Part shown: in pieces, positions 7,729-15,532 of the stretch
How positions within the stretch are numbered: position 1 is the first letter of the stretch
How the letters are laid out: the number at the start of each line of letters is the position of its first letter
Assembly (NCBI RefSeq): GCF_014842925.1
Contig: NZ_JACYXJ010000008.1
Location: 1 to 64,000 of the forward strand
Reading direction: 5' to 3'
Origin: Roseibium polysiphoniae
Lineage (GTDB): Bacteria; Pseudomonadota; Alphaproteobacteria; Rhizobiales; Stappiaceae
Length of the DNA stretch: 64,000 nucleotides
The notes under the pieces: model-generated
The model's database searches: none
What the model saw: only the letters and a program-made list of their open reading frames with translations
What the model was told of the DNA's origin: nothing
Made by a program: the position numbers and the translations under genes

Positions 7729-8697
7729 TCAGCTGGAGAAGTCGGGCAGGATTTCATCCGCCAGACGTTTCATGGTCGTTTCAATGTCAGCGGTGTTGAA
7801 CCGCAGGTTCAGTGCAACGTGATTGACGCCGAGCGCCTGTATCTCGTTCAGATACTGGCGCAGAAAGCTCGTCCCGGACCGAAAGCCCAGGTGGATCGGA
7901 CGCGGCGCGGCATCCGGGTCATCCACAAGATCGATATAAAGCGACTGCATGACCGGCTTGTCCTGCGGGCTGGAATCGGCGACCCGGCGCCGATAGTCCG
8001 CCACCACCTTGGCCTGTGACAGGGCATCGCGTGGATAGGTCATCCAGCCATCGCCATTTTGAGCCACCCAATCCGGCGCCTGCCGGCTGCCTCCGGTGAT
8101 CAGCAGCGGCAACCGCGCTCCGGTGGGTTTGGGCAACATGTCGATGCCGCCAGACACAGATCCAAAGCTGTTTTCGAACTCCGGATAGCTCCTGCCGACT
8201 GCGCGGATGTAGTCAACCGCGTCGCGAAACCGCTTGCCTCGATCGTCAAAGCCCATGTCCAGGGCCGGATATTCCTCGGGGCGATCGCCGGAGGCAACGC
8301 CAAGCAAAAGACGACCACCCGAGATGGCATCGGCAGAGGCGGCCGCTTTGGCCACATGCGCAGGATGCCGAAGCGGCAGAACGATGCTGGCGACACCCAG
8401 CGCGATGGTCTGTGTGCTGGCGGCCAGAGCGCCGAGATAAACGAAGGGGTCATAGATCTGTCCCGCATCGCCAAAACTGGGCACGTTAAAGGGAACATCC
8501 CGCAACCAGAGCGCGCCAAACCCGAGGTCATCTGCAAGCTTTGCCCGCTCCAGATGTTGGTCCATGGTCGGGACGGCGCTTTGGTCATAGGTTTCAAGCG
8601 GCACGACAAGACCGACGGACAGCCGACCTGGCTGAAACACCGAATTATAGGCCTTGTTGATCTGCGCGAAGGTGCTCTCAGACGGATTGTCCAGCAT
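7729..8697 (-). CDS. LLM-class flavin-dependent oxidoreductase
   Basis: A 322-aa protein of the bacterial luciferase-like superfamily, TIM-barrel enzymes that use FMN (or F420) to oxidise organic substrates, often inserting oxygen or cleaving C-S or C-N bonds. Family traits seen are an early LAxxLGFxxLWLRDVPF-like segment (about residues 53-68), the PLRHPAHVAKAAASAD stretch (about 107-122), LGVASGDRPEEYPALG-like phosphate-binding sequence and ITGGSRQAPDWVAQNGDGWM (two parts, about 200-220). It needs a flavin reductase partner, and none is obvious here. It lies between the CmcJ-family and SDR genes with gaps of 29 and 14 bases, so it is co-transcribed. Confidence 0.88.
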   Translation of the reverse strand: MLDNPSESTFAQINKAYNSVFQPGRLSVGLVVPLETYDQSAVPTMDQHLERAKLADDLGFGALWLRDVPFNVPSFGDAGQIYDPFVYLGALAASTQTIALGVASIVLPLRHPAHVAKAAASADAISGGRLLLGVASGDRPEEYPALDMGFDDRGKRFRDAVDYIRAVGRSYPEFENSFGSVSGGIDMLPKPTGARLPLLITGGSRQAPDWVAQNGDGWMTYPRDALSQAKVVADYRRRVADSSPQDKPVMQSLYIDLVDDPDAAPRPIHLGFRSGTSFLRQYLNEIQALGVNHVALNLRFNTADIETTMKRLADEILPDFSS

Positions 8698-8726
8698 CTC
8701 AAATCTCTCTGGTTAAAGCCACTGAT

Positions 8727-9506
8727 CTAGAAGCGAACAAGGGTTCGGCTTTCCAGGCTCTTGCGAATGGTCTTGGTGTCCGGATCTTCGGTGACATCGA
8801 TCGCGCTGTGACCGACGGAAGGCCGTCCGCGATTGTCGAATATGTTGAAATAGACAACTTCATCCGGGCGCATGCGCGAGCTGTAGATCCACTCGTGATG
8901 ATCATTCGCCGCCAGTCCCATGATCTGACCCCGGCGGTTCGGATAAATCAGATCCAGAAGGATCCAGTCTCTTTCCGAGACAGACGACGGGCGCACGAAG
9001 CCAAGAGGCGCGCTGTTGATCGGATTTTCGAGCGGACGCCAGACATTGATGAAGGCGTAGTGCCCCCTGCTCCATTCAGCGGCCTTCTCGTCCCCCAGAA
9101 TGTCGGCAAGCCTCTGTTCGGCTCCCTCCGGGCTGTAGTCACTGTGCACGTTGCGCGCAGGCTTGCGATCTGAACCGGGATCATCGACGCGAATGGTGTG
9201 GTCGAAAACCACGGCCTCCTTCGCGCCGATCTCCCGGTCGAGCAGGTCCTTGAGCTCGCGGTCGTAGACCTGCGCCCACTCCTTGCCCCCGGAAAATGAC
9301 GTAACATTGGTCGGATAGCGCATGAAACCGACGCCATCCTGATCGAATGAGACGGTCGTTTCTTCAAGGCGAAGATCCTGGAGGGGAACTTCGGTCGCGA
9401 CCAGCTCTGGCGCCACCATCTTGCCGGCAACACCACCGGCATCGATTTGAAACGCCTGACGTTCAGGCTTGTGAACGTGATAGTTTACAATTCCGGTGCG
9501 TGACAT
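8727..9506 (-). CDS. CmcJ/NvfI family oxidoreductase
   Basis: A 259-aa protein resembling the CmcJ/NvfI/AsaB family. Named relatives come from cephamycin methoxylation (CmcJ) and fungal meroterpenoid biosynthesis (NvfI, an Fe/2-oxoglutarate-fold endoperoxide isomerase). Characteristic pieces are FDHTIR, then ARNVHSDYS with the putative metal His and Asp, INVWRPL (about 160) and HEWIYS...FNIFDN...GHSAID near the C-terminus with a further His. The longer frame from 9566 adds 20 unlikely residues; the ATG at 9506 follows AAGAGG six bases upstream. It is the first gene of a three-gene unit and has a motif copy 132 bases upstream. A family best known from secondary metabolism sitting in what looks like a catabolic regulon is unusual. 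Confidence 0.8.
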   Translation of the reverse strand: MSRTGIVNYHVHKPERQAFQIDAGGVAGKMVAPELVATEVPLQDLRLEETTVSFDQDGVGFMRYPTNVTSFSGGKEWAQVYDRELKDLLDREIGAKEAVVFDHTIRVDDPGSDRKPARNVHSDYSPEGAEQRLADILGDEKAAEWSRGHYAFINVWRPLENPINSAPLGFVRPSSVSERDWILLDLIYPNRRGQIMGLAANDHHEWIYSSRMRPDEVVYFNIFDNRGRPSVGHSAIDVTEDPDTKTIRKSLESRTLVRF

Positions 9507-9637
9507 CTTTGGCCTCTTTCCACTGTGTCCTTTGGCGCGGCGGACGACAGAGCAAGGCTCGGTCACGCCGTATCAAGGTCTCAGCGCAAAGTTATTTATC
9601 GCAAAAGAAATGAAAACCGGACGATCTGGAAATCATA

Positions 9638-9657
9638 ATTCGGCAATTGGATATAAT
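9638..9657 (-). promoter_or_regulatory. Shared upstream motif, site D
   Basis: The plus strand reads ATTCGGCAATTGGATATAAT, 132 bases before the CmcJ-family start and between that gene and the end of the DeoR-type regulator. It matches sites B and C at the TTSGATATAA core and at the ATTCG left part. Confidence 0.5.
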
Positions 9658-9689
9658 GGAGCTACCGCCTTGCGCGACTTAATGAGCGC

Positions 9690-10439
9690 TCAGGTCTGGC
9701 GGGAGGCCTCTTCATCCTTCTGACCCGTCAGCACATGGGTGAAGTCGTCGAGGGCCGCAACGGTCGACAGCGCGGTGCGCCCGAACTTCGACGGCGTTGC
9801 CAGCAAGAGACTGTTTTCGGCCGCGGCCATGGCCGCTTTCTTGACCGCAATCTTGGACATGTCAAAATCCATGACCCTGCCGCGCTCATCGATGGCCGAA
9901 CAAGCGATCAGCGCGAAATCCAGGGTCAGGCCGGTCAGCATCATGACGATTTCCTCGCCCACGAGAGATCCGTCCTTGCCAGCCATGCGCCCGCCGAGCA
10001 CTGTGACCTCATGGCGGCCTGGATCAAAAGCAAGCGCCGCCCTCAGGCTGTTGGTGAAAACCTTCAATCCACTTCGGGCATTCAGCTGTTTTGCCGTGTA
10101 CTCGATGGTGGTGCCGACATCCAGGTAAAGGCTAGCGCCATCCGGCACGCGCGCGCAGGCTTGGCGAGCGACCGCCAGCTTGCCGTCAATGGCGACACGT
10201 TCTTTCTGGCTGTGGTCCAGCCTAAGGGTTTCCGTTTCGCCAATCGCACCAGCGCCGCCATGAAACCGCTGCAGACGGCCGGCTTCGGCCAAAGCGATGA
10301 TGTCTCTTCTGACTGTCTGAGCCGAAACCCCGAACTCGTCCGCAAGACGTTCGATGGTCACGAACCCTTGGCTTTCGGTCAGCGCGATAATTCGGCTCTG
10401 GCGCTCCGTAAAGGCCGGTAGCGATGGCAACTGGTTCAT
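9690..10439 (-). CDS. DeoR/GlpR-family transcriptional regulator
   Basis: A 249-aa repressor-type regulator of sugar metabolism. An N-terminal winged helix-turn-helix (about residues 9-60, containing ERLADEFGVSAQTVRRDI) is followed by the DeoR-C sensor domain with LDVGTTIEYTAKQL and FTNSLRAALA, which in the family binds a phosphorylated sugar; VLGGRM and IACSAI are also typical. The longer frame at 10502 overlaps the likely promoter, so the ATG at 10439 (MNQLPSLP) is preferred. It is divergent from the LOG gene, and a perfect TGTAAG-N4-CTTACA palindrome lies 27 bases before its start, with a second before the ABC operon. Autoregulation and control of the transporter are inferred. Confidence 0.9.
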   Translation of the reverse strand: MNQLPSLPAFTERQSRIIALTESQGFVTIERLADEFGVSAQTVRRDIIALAEAGRLQRFHGGAGAIGETETLRLDHSQKERVAIDGKLAVARQACARVPDGASLYLDVGTTIEYTAKQLNARSGLKVFTNSLRAALAFDPGRHEVTVLGGRMAGKDGSLVGEEIVMMLTGLTLDFALIACSAIDERGRVMDFDMSKIAVKKAAMAAAENSLLLATPSKFGRTALSTVAALDDFTHVLTGQKDEEASRQT

Positions 10440-10465
10440 CAAACTGTCAGCTTCCAATGTCAATT

Positions 10466-10481
10466 TGTAAGTTATCTTACA
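10466..10481. promoter_or_regulatory. Predicted DeoR-family operator 1
   Basis: TGTAAG-TTAT-CTTACA is a perfect six-base dyad with a four-base spacer, lying between the divergent DeoR-type gene and the LOG gene. The same arms and spacing recur at 11158-11173. Location at the regulator's own promoter makes it the likely binding site. Confidence 0.7.
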
Positions 10482-10501
10482 TAAAATGACGAAAGACGCC
10501 A

Positions 10502-11137
10502 ATGGGCCCCTCAGACTATTTTTTCCATGACAATGCCATTTACAGCGCCAATGGCCGCCTGGATCCCTGGACCTGGAGCTGGATGCCAGAGGACGTCCCG
10601 GCTGCTGCTCCCGCGATCACACCACTCGACGGGCTATTGGCCCTGAAAGCTAACGGACACATGCGCCAGATCCCGATCGGTGTCATCGGTCCGCGTGAGG
10701 CAACCCTGGAACAACTGTCCATGGCAGAGGAAATTGGCGCCCGCCTGGGGCAATTGACTCTCACGATGATCTGCGGTGGCAAAGGCGGCGTCATGCAGGC
10801 TGCGGCCAAGGGATGCCTGGAAGCAGGTGGGCTAACTGTGGGCCTCTTGCCTGATCATGACTGGCATGAGGCCAACCCCTTCATCTCGCTGCCCATAGCA
10901 ACCGGATTGAGCGAAGGCCGCAACATGATCATCGCCAAATCCTGCGAGGTCCTCATCGCGGTTGGTGGCTCTTACGGCACGATGACCGAAATTGCATATG
11001 GCCTTCATTTCAGCAAGCCGGTGATCGGCCTTAAGGGCGCGCCCCATGTCGACGGCCTCTTGCCCGTCGAGAGCGCGGACGAAGCCATGGAGACCATGGC
11101 CGAGAGGCTGTTCGCCCGCATCCCACTGTCACACTAG
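10502..11137 (+). CDS. LOG-family (TIGR00725-like) protein
   Basis: A 211-aa protein with the Rossmann-like LOG/lysine-decarboxylase-like fold. Seen are IGVIGPREAT (about residue 58), ICGGKGGVMQAAAKG (about 90-104), the SEGRNMIIAKSCEVLIAVGG segment (about 138-157) and GSYGTMTEIAYGL, which corresponds to the PGGxGTxxE motif. LOG enzymes cleave ribose from cytokinin nucleotides, and the TIGR00725 branch is biochemically unclear, so no reaction is assigned. The first 50 residues (Trp-rich, around DPWTWSWMPED) are an extra N-terminal extension. It starts 20 bases after operator 1 and leads into the carbohydrate ABC operon, so a role in that substrate's metabolism is possible. Confidence 0.75.
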   Translation: MGPSDYFFHDNAIYSANGRLDPWTWSWMPEDVPAAAPAITPLDGLLALKANGHMRQIPIGVIGPREATLEQLSMAEEIGARLGQLTLTMICGGKGGVMQAAAKGCLEAGGLTVGLLPDHDWHEANPFISLPIATGLSEGRNMIIAKSCEVLIAVGGSYGTMTEIAYGLHFSKPVIGLKGAPHVDGLLPVESADEAMETMAERLFARIPLSH

Positions 11138-11157
11138 TTACATCGAACGCTCCTATT

Positions 11158-11173
11158 TGTAAGATCTCTTACA
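11158..11173. promoter_or_regulatory. Predicted DeoR-family operator 2
   Basis: TGTAAG-ATCT-CTTACA is a perfect dyad with the same arms and spacing as 10466-10481. It fills the 51-base gap between the LOG gene and the ABC ATPase gene and ends 15 bases before the latter's ATG, so binding would block transcription or the ribosome site of the transporter operon. Confidence 0.7.
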
Positions 11174-11188
11174 TACGGCACATTTGAC

Positions 11189-12283
11189 ATGACCCGACAA
11201 GCTGCAATGGAATTGAAAGCCGTCACCCGGCGCTTCGATCAATCAATGGTCCTGGACGCGGTGGACGTCACAATTGTGGAAGGCAGCTTCACCGCTCTTC
11301 TTGGTGCATCGGGCTGCGGCAAGTCCACAACCTTGCGGATCATGTCCGGGCTAGACCGTCCGAGCGACGGCGAAGTGCTGTTGCGTGGGGTGGATGTTGC
11401 CGACAGAACCGCCTATGAGCGCAACGTCGCGATGGTGTTTCAGTCCTACGCGCTCTATCCGCATTTGACGGTGTTCCAGAACATCGCCCTGCCGCTGACC
11501 ATGCGCCACCTCGGCGCACTCGGGCGCTTTCCTGTTGTCGGCCAGCTGGTCCCGGGAAGTGCGGAGGCGCGGCGCCTGATCCGGTCGACGGTGGAAACGA
11601 CTGCAGAAAGCCTCGGTCTTTCCGAAGTGCTGAGCCGAAAGCCAAACAGTCTCTCCGGTGGGCAGAAGCAACGCGTTGCCCTTGGGCGCGCACTGGTGCG
11701 CGATCCGGTGCTGTTTCTGCTCGACGAGCCGCTTTCCAATCTTGATGCGCGGCTGCGGGTCAGAATGCGCGCCGAGCTGGTAGCGCTCCACAAGCGGACA
11801 GAAAAACCCTTCGTCTATGTCACCCATGATCAGGCCGAAGCCATGGCGATGGCCGACCAGATCATCGTCATGATCAAGGGCAAGGTGGCGCAGGCAGGAA
11901 GTCCCCGCGATCTTTATGACCGGCCAGCCACGATGGAGGTCGCAAGTTTCATCGGAGCCAATTCGATCAATTTCTTCCGCCCCGAGGACGGTTGGACCGG
12001 CTTGCGCGCACAGGCACCAAGCGCCGTTTCGGGCGTGCGGCCAGAGCATCTTGCACCGTCTTCGACAGGTCAATTCGGAGCGCACCTTGAGACCGTAGAG
12101 TTCCTTGGATCCGAAACAATCCTCGGGCTGCGCACGGCCAAAGGCAAGCAACTCACCGCAATCGCTGCAGGTGATTACGCCGCGCCGACGCCAGGAACGG
12201 AAATCAAACTCGAGGTGACGCCGAACCGCGTCCACCTTTTTGATCCGAACAGTGGCCAGAGACTTTGCGCGGAGGGCGCATGA
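11189..12283 (+). CDS. Carbohydrate ABC transporter ATP-binding protein (MalK/UgpC type)
   Basis: A 364-aa ATPase of a sugar importer. Walker A GASGCGKSTT (about residues 38-47), Q-loop VFQSYALYPHLTV, signature LSGGQKQRVALGRAL (about 152), Walker B LFLLDEPLSNLD and the switch His in YVTHDQAEA are all intact. The C-terminal quarter is the TOBE/MalK-type regulatory domain. An insert of about 20 residues around GALGRFPVVGQLVPGS between the Q-loop and signature is a little longer than usual. The stop overlaps the next gene start. Operator 2 lies just upstream. The substrate is not readable; the MalK/UgpC class takes up oligosaccharides, polyols or glycerol phosphate. Confidence 0.93.
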   Translation: MTRQAAMELKAVTRRFDQSMVLDAVDVTIVEGSFTALLGASGCGKSTTLRIMSGLDRPSDGEVLLRGVDVADRTAYERNVAMVFQSYALYPHLTVFQNIALPLTMRHLGALGRFPVVGQLVPGSAEARRLIRSTVETTAESLGLSEVLSRKPNSLSGGQKQRVALGRALVRDPVLFLLDEPLSNLDARLRVRMRAELVALHKRTEKPFVYVTHDQAEAMAMADQIIVMIKGKVAQAGSPRDLYDRPATMEVASFIGANSINFFRPEDGWTGLRAQAPSAVSGVRPEHLAPSSTGQFGAHLETVEFLGSETILGLRTAKGKQLTAIAAGDYAAPTPGTEIKLEVTPNRVHLFDPNSGQRLCAEGA

Positions 12284-13185
12284 TGCGGCCGATTTCTCCC
12301 ACTTTGCGCAGCACGTTGACCAATGCCTGGCTTGCCGGCCCGGCGACCCTGGCCCTGCTCGCCTTCATCTTCGTGCCGGTGACCATTGTCGCGGTCCTGT
12401 CCCTGACAGATTATCAATTCGGCGCCCGGAGTTTTGGCTGGGTCGGTCTCGACAATTACGGCAAGCTCTTCGGCTCGACGCTGGGCCGGCGCGCAATCAC
12501 GAATACGCTGATCTACGCCGCCATCGTCATTCCCGTCTCTGTGGGCTTCGGCCTTCTGGTGGCCGTCGGCCTCTTCCGGATGTCGGACTGGGCCCCTCGC
12601 CTCTCGAATGTCCTGCGCTCGGTTTATTTTCTGCCCGTTGCAGCGACGCTCGTTGCCATGTCCGTGTCCTGGCAGATGATGCTTCACCCATCCCTGGGCG
12701 TCGTCAACCAGACGCTAATTGCGATCGGCGGAACGCCGCAGAACTGGCTCAGCGACCGTGGGCTTGTCCTTTACACGCTCGCGGTGATCGGTATCTGGCA
12801 GAGCATCGGTTACAATATGGTCCTGTTTCTGGCCGGTCTCGCAGCCATTCCGGCAGACCTTTATGATGCGGCAGAGATCGATGGTGCCGGAGGCAACTGG
12901 TCGCGGTTCTGGACCGTCACCTGGCCCCTGCTTGGTCCCACGACGCTCTTCGTGCTGGTGATCACGGCAACCAATGCCTTCAGGGTCTTCGAGACTGTGG
13001 CCACGCTTACCAAGGGCGGTCCGGCCTTTGCCTCCGACACATTGGTCTACGCGCTCTACAGAGAGGGCTTCATCTACTTCAAGGCCGGTTATGCCAGCGC
13101 CATCACCATGGTGTTCTTCGCGGTGCTCCTGACCCTCACGCTGATCCAGTTCCGCCTTGTCGAGCGGAGGGTGCACTACCGATGA
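12283..13185 (+). CDS. Carbohydrate ABC transporter permease (MalF/UgpA type)
   Basis: A 300-aa inner-membrane permease with about six transmembrane helices, starting with LAGPATLALLAFIFVPVTIV. The EAA loop that contacts the ATPase is visible as DAAEIDGAGGNWSRFWTVTWPLLGP (in two parts, about residues 197-221). Two adjacent ATGs (12280 and 12283) are possible; GGAGGG at 12271-12276 is six bases before the second, which is chosen. A TTG 15 bases earlier is less likely. It overlaps both neighbours, so translation is coupled through the operon. Confidence 0.93.
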   Translation: MRPISPTLRSTLTNAWLAGPATLALLAFIFVPVTIVAVLSLTDYQFGARSFGWVGLDNYGKLFGSTLGRRAITNTLIYAAIVIPVSVGFGLLVAVGLFRMSDWAPRLSNVLRSVYFLPVAATLVAMSVSWQMMLHPSLGVVNQTLIAIGGTPQNWLSDRGLVLYTLAVIGIWQSIGYNMVLFLAGLAAIPADLYDAAEIDGAGGNWSRFWTVTWPLLGPTTLFVLVITATNAFRVFETVATLTKGGPAFASDTLVYALYREGFIYFKAGYASAITMVFFAVLLTLTLIQFRLVERRVHYR

Positions 13186-14012
13186 CCGCTTCGCGCGCAC
13201 TTGGGCGATTGGCGTCGCTTGCACTCCTGCTCCTGGGGGCATTCGCCATCCTGCTGCCGTTCATCTGGATGCTCTCACTGTCTGTGAAGCCTCAGGACGA
13301 AATCTTCAGCGCGACGTTTCAACTGATCCCCTCACGCCTCGAATGGCAGAACTACGTCAAGGCACTGACCGAGACCGATGTCCCGCGGTATCTGCTGAAC
13401 GGCGTGATCGTGACGGCCGGGATCCTCTTTTTTCAGATCCTCTTTGCGGTCCCCTGCGCCTTCGCCCTGACCCATCGCACCTTCAAGGGCCGAACAGCTC
13501 TCTTTGGGTTGATTCTGGCTGCGCTTCTGGTTCCATTCCATGTAACCGCCATTCCGGTTTTCCTCGGTTTTGCGCAGATCGGCATCCTCAACAGCTATTG
13601 GGCACTGATCCTGCCCTTTGTGCCAACGGCCTTCGGGATCTTCCTGTTCCGCCAGTTTCTGTCCCAGATCCCGGCCGATCTCTTCGACGCGGCCCGAGTC
13701 GACGGGCTCAGCGAGACCGCGATTGTCTGGCGCATCGCCTTTCCGCTCGCCATGCCCGCCGCGACCGCCTTTGCGATCTTTTCCGTCACGGCTCATTGGA
13801 ACGACCTGTTCTGGCCGCTGATCGCCACCACCGATCCGGATCTGGCAACGCCGCCGCGCGGCATTCTTTTCTTTCGCGACGAGGAGTCCGGCGATGACGT
13901 CGGACCACTGATGGCCGCGGCCACATTGATCACCGCACCGCTCGTGATCGCCTTCCTTCTCGCTCAACGCAAATTCACCCAGGGTCTCGCCACCGGAGGC
14001 CTGAAGGGATGA
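13182..14012 (+). CDS. Carbohydrate ABC transporter permease (MalG/UgpE type)
   Basis: A 276-aa second permease of the importer, with about six membrane helices beginning LALLLLGAFAILLPFIWM. The EAA loop is seen as DAARVDGLSETAIVWRIAF (about residues 168-186). It starts in an ATGA overlap with the MalF-type gene. Together the two permeases would form the heterodimeric channel for the binding protein encoded next. Confidence 0.93.
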   Translation: MTASRALGRLASLALLLLGAFAILLPFIWMLSLSVKPQDEIFSATFQLIPSRLEWQNYVKALTETDVPRYLLNGVIVTAGILFFQILFAVPCAFALTHRTFKGRTALFGLILAALLVPFHVTAIPVFLGFAQIGILNSYWALILPFVPTAFGIFLFRQFLSQIPADLFDAARVDGLSETAIVWRIAFPLAMPAATAFAIFSVTAHWNDLFWPLIATTDPDLATPPRGILFFRDEESGDDVGPLMAAATLITAPLVIAFLLAQRKFTQGLATGGLKG

Positions 14013-14086
14013 CCGCCATAACGCACCTGCACAAGCGCGGACCCAACCGTGCCTATGTTTCCAACATTCTTCGAGGCTTCAAAGAT

Positions 14087-15337
14087 ATGAAATCGATGTT
14101 TTATGCCGCTGCTTTGACCCTTGTGGCGACCGCCGCAAGCGCCGAGCAAACCGAAATCCGCGTTCACTACGCAATCCCGACCATCTGGGCAGAAACCCAG
14201 GACAAGCTGGCGGCTGCTTTCATGGAACAGCATCCAGACATCAAGATCACCCTTGATGGTCCAGCCGAGGGCTATGCCGATGGCGTCCAGCGTCTGCTGC
14301 GCGAAGCCGTTGCCGGCACTGCGCCTGATGTCGCCTACGTCGGCCTCAACCGCTGGCGCATTCTTGAAGATCGTGGCCTGACCCAGCCTCTGGACGGCTT
14401 CATCGGAGACAAGGCTGCGGAGATGGGTTACACACCTGCTCTGCTATCGCTCGGCTCCTACGAGGGCAAGCAGCACGCACTTGGCACATCTGCTTCCACG
14501 ATGGTCATGTACGTCAACCCGAACCTGGTCGAACAGGCAGGCGGATCCATGGACGATTTCCCGTCCACATTTGACGGCGTTATTGAGCTGGCTGCCAAGA
14601 TCGACGCGCTTGGTGACAATGTCGACGGTGTCTGGATTGGCCGCCACGACTGGCGTTTCCAGTCCCTGCTCGGAGCCCATGGTGGCCGTCCGATGACGGA
14701 AGACGAAAGCGACATCACCTTCGACAGCGAAGAAGGCATGAAGGCTGCCGGTCTCTACCAGCGTTTCGTCAAGGAAGCTGGCATGAAGCCATATGGCCAG
14801 AACGAAGCACGTCAGGCGCTGCCGGCGGGCACGCTCGGCATCATGTTCGAAAGCTCCTCGCTTCAAAAGCGTTTCGAGGAAGGCGCCGGCGATGCGTTTG
14901 AACTGACCGTGAACCCGACGCCGATTGTCGCGACCGACATGGAAAAGGTCTACTTCCCGACAGGTGGCTCGGCGATCACTCTTTTGACGGACGATGCGGA
15001 AAAGCAGAAAGCCGCCTGGGAATACATCAAGTATGTCACCAGCCCTGAAGGCCAGAAGATCATCGTTGAGAACACCGGCTATGCGCCGGCCAACGCCAAG
15101 GTGATCGAAGACAAGACCTATCTGGGCGCCTTCTACGAAGCCAGCCCGAACTCGCTTGCCGCACACACGCAGGTCGCCAATCACGCGGGCCCCTGGTACG
15201 CCTATCCGGGTGCCGAGGGCGTTGCTGCGACGGATCTGATCGCGGCCGCTCTTGTCGAAGTCGCCGAAGGTGCAGACACAGAGTCGACTGTCAAGGATCT
15301 GGCCGAAACACTGCGCATCCAGCTCGGCATGAAGTAA
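14087..15337 (+). CDS. Carbohydrate ABC transporter substrate-binding protein
   Basis: A 416-aa periplasmic solute-binding protein of cluster B (MalE/UgpB type). The ATG at 14087 gives a clean signal peptide (MKSMFYAAALTLVATAASA, then EQTEIRVHYA); the longer frame from 14009 overlaps the permease stop and would bury it. Visible binding-protein features are LAAAFMEQHPDIKITLDGPA near the N-terminus, GTAPDVAYVGLNRWRILEDRG (in two parts) and the C-terminal KAAWEYIKYVTSPEGQKI. It is last in the ABC operon and is followed by a good intrinsic terminator. Ligand unknown; an oligosaccharide or polyol is suggested by class. Confidence 0.93.
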   Translation: MKSMFYAAALTLVATAASAEQTEIRVHYAIPTIWAETQDKLAAAFMEQHPDIKITLDGPAEGYADGVQRLLREAVAGTAPDVAYVGLNRWRILEDRGLTQPLDGFIGDKAAEMGYTPALLSLGSYEGKQHALGTSASTMVMYVNPNLVEQAGGSMDDFPSTFDGVIELAAKIDALGDNVDGVWIGRHDWRFQSLLGAHGGRPMTEDESDITFDSEEGMKAAGLYQRFVKEAGMKPYGQNEARQALPAGTLGIMFESSSLQKRFEEGAGDAFELTVNPTPIVATDMEKVYFPTGGSAITLLTDDAEKQKAAWEYIKYVTSPEGQKIIVENTGYAPANAKVIEDKTYLGAFYEASPNSLAAHTQVANHAGPWYAYPGAEGVAATDLIAAALVEVAEGADTESTVKDLAETLRIQLGMK

Positions 15338-15360
15338 TCTGTCTGACCTGTTTGAAAGCG

Positions 15361-15392
15361 AAGCATCCCTGTTCCGGCAGGGGTGCTTTTTT
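15361..15392 (+). terminator. Intrinsic terminator of the ABC operon
   Basis: Arms AAGCATCCCTG and CAGGGGTGCTT pair around TTCCGG and run into TTTTTTGTTT, 23 bases after the binding-protein stop. Confidence 0.85.
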
Positions 15393-15532
15393 GTTTCAAG
15401 GCGGTGAGCCGCCCGAGCCTTAAATGACGTTTAGCCTCAGGCCGCAAAACCATTGTTTTCGCTTTCGCTGAAAAGCTGAAATCTAGACATTGAACTCAAT
15501 CAAAACGTCAGAGTCCTGAGGGAATTAAGTCA

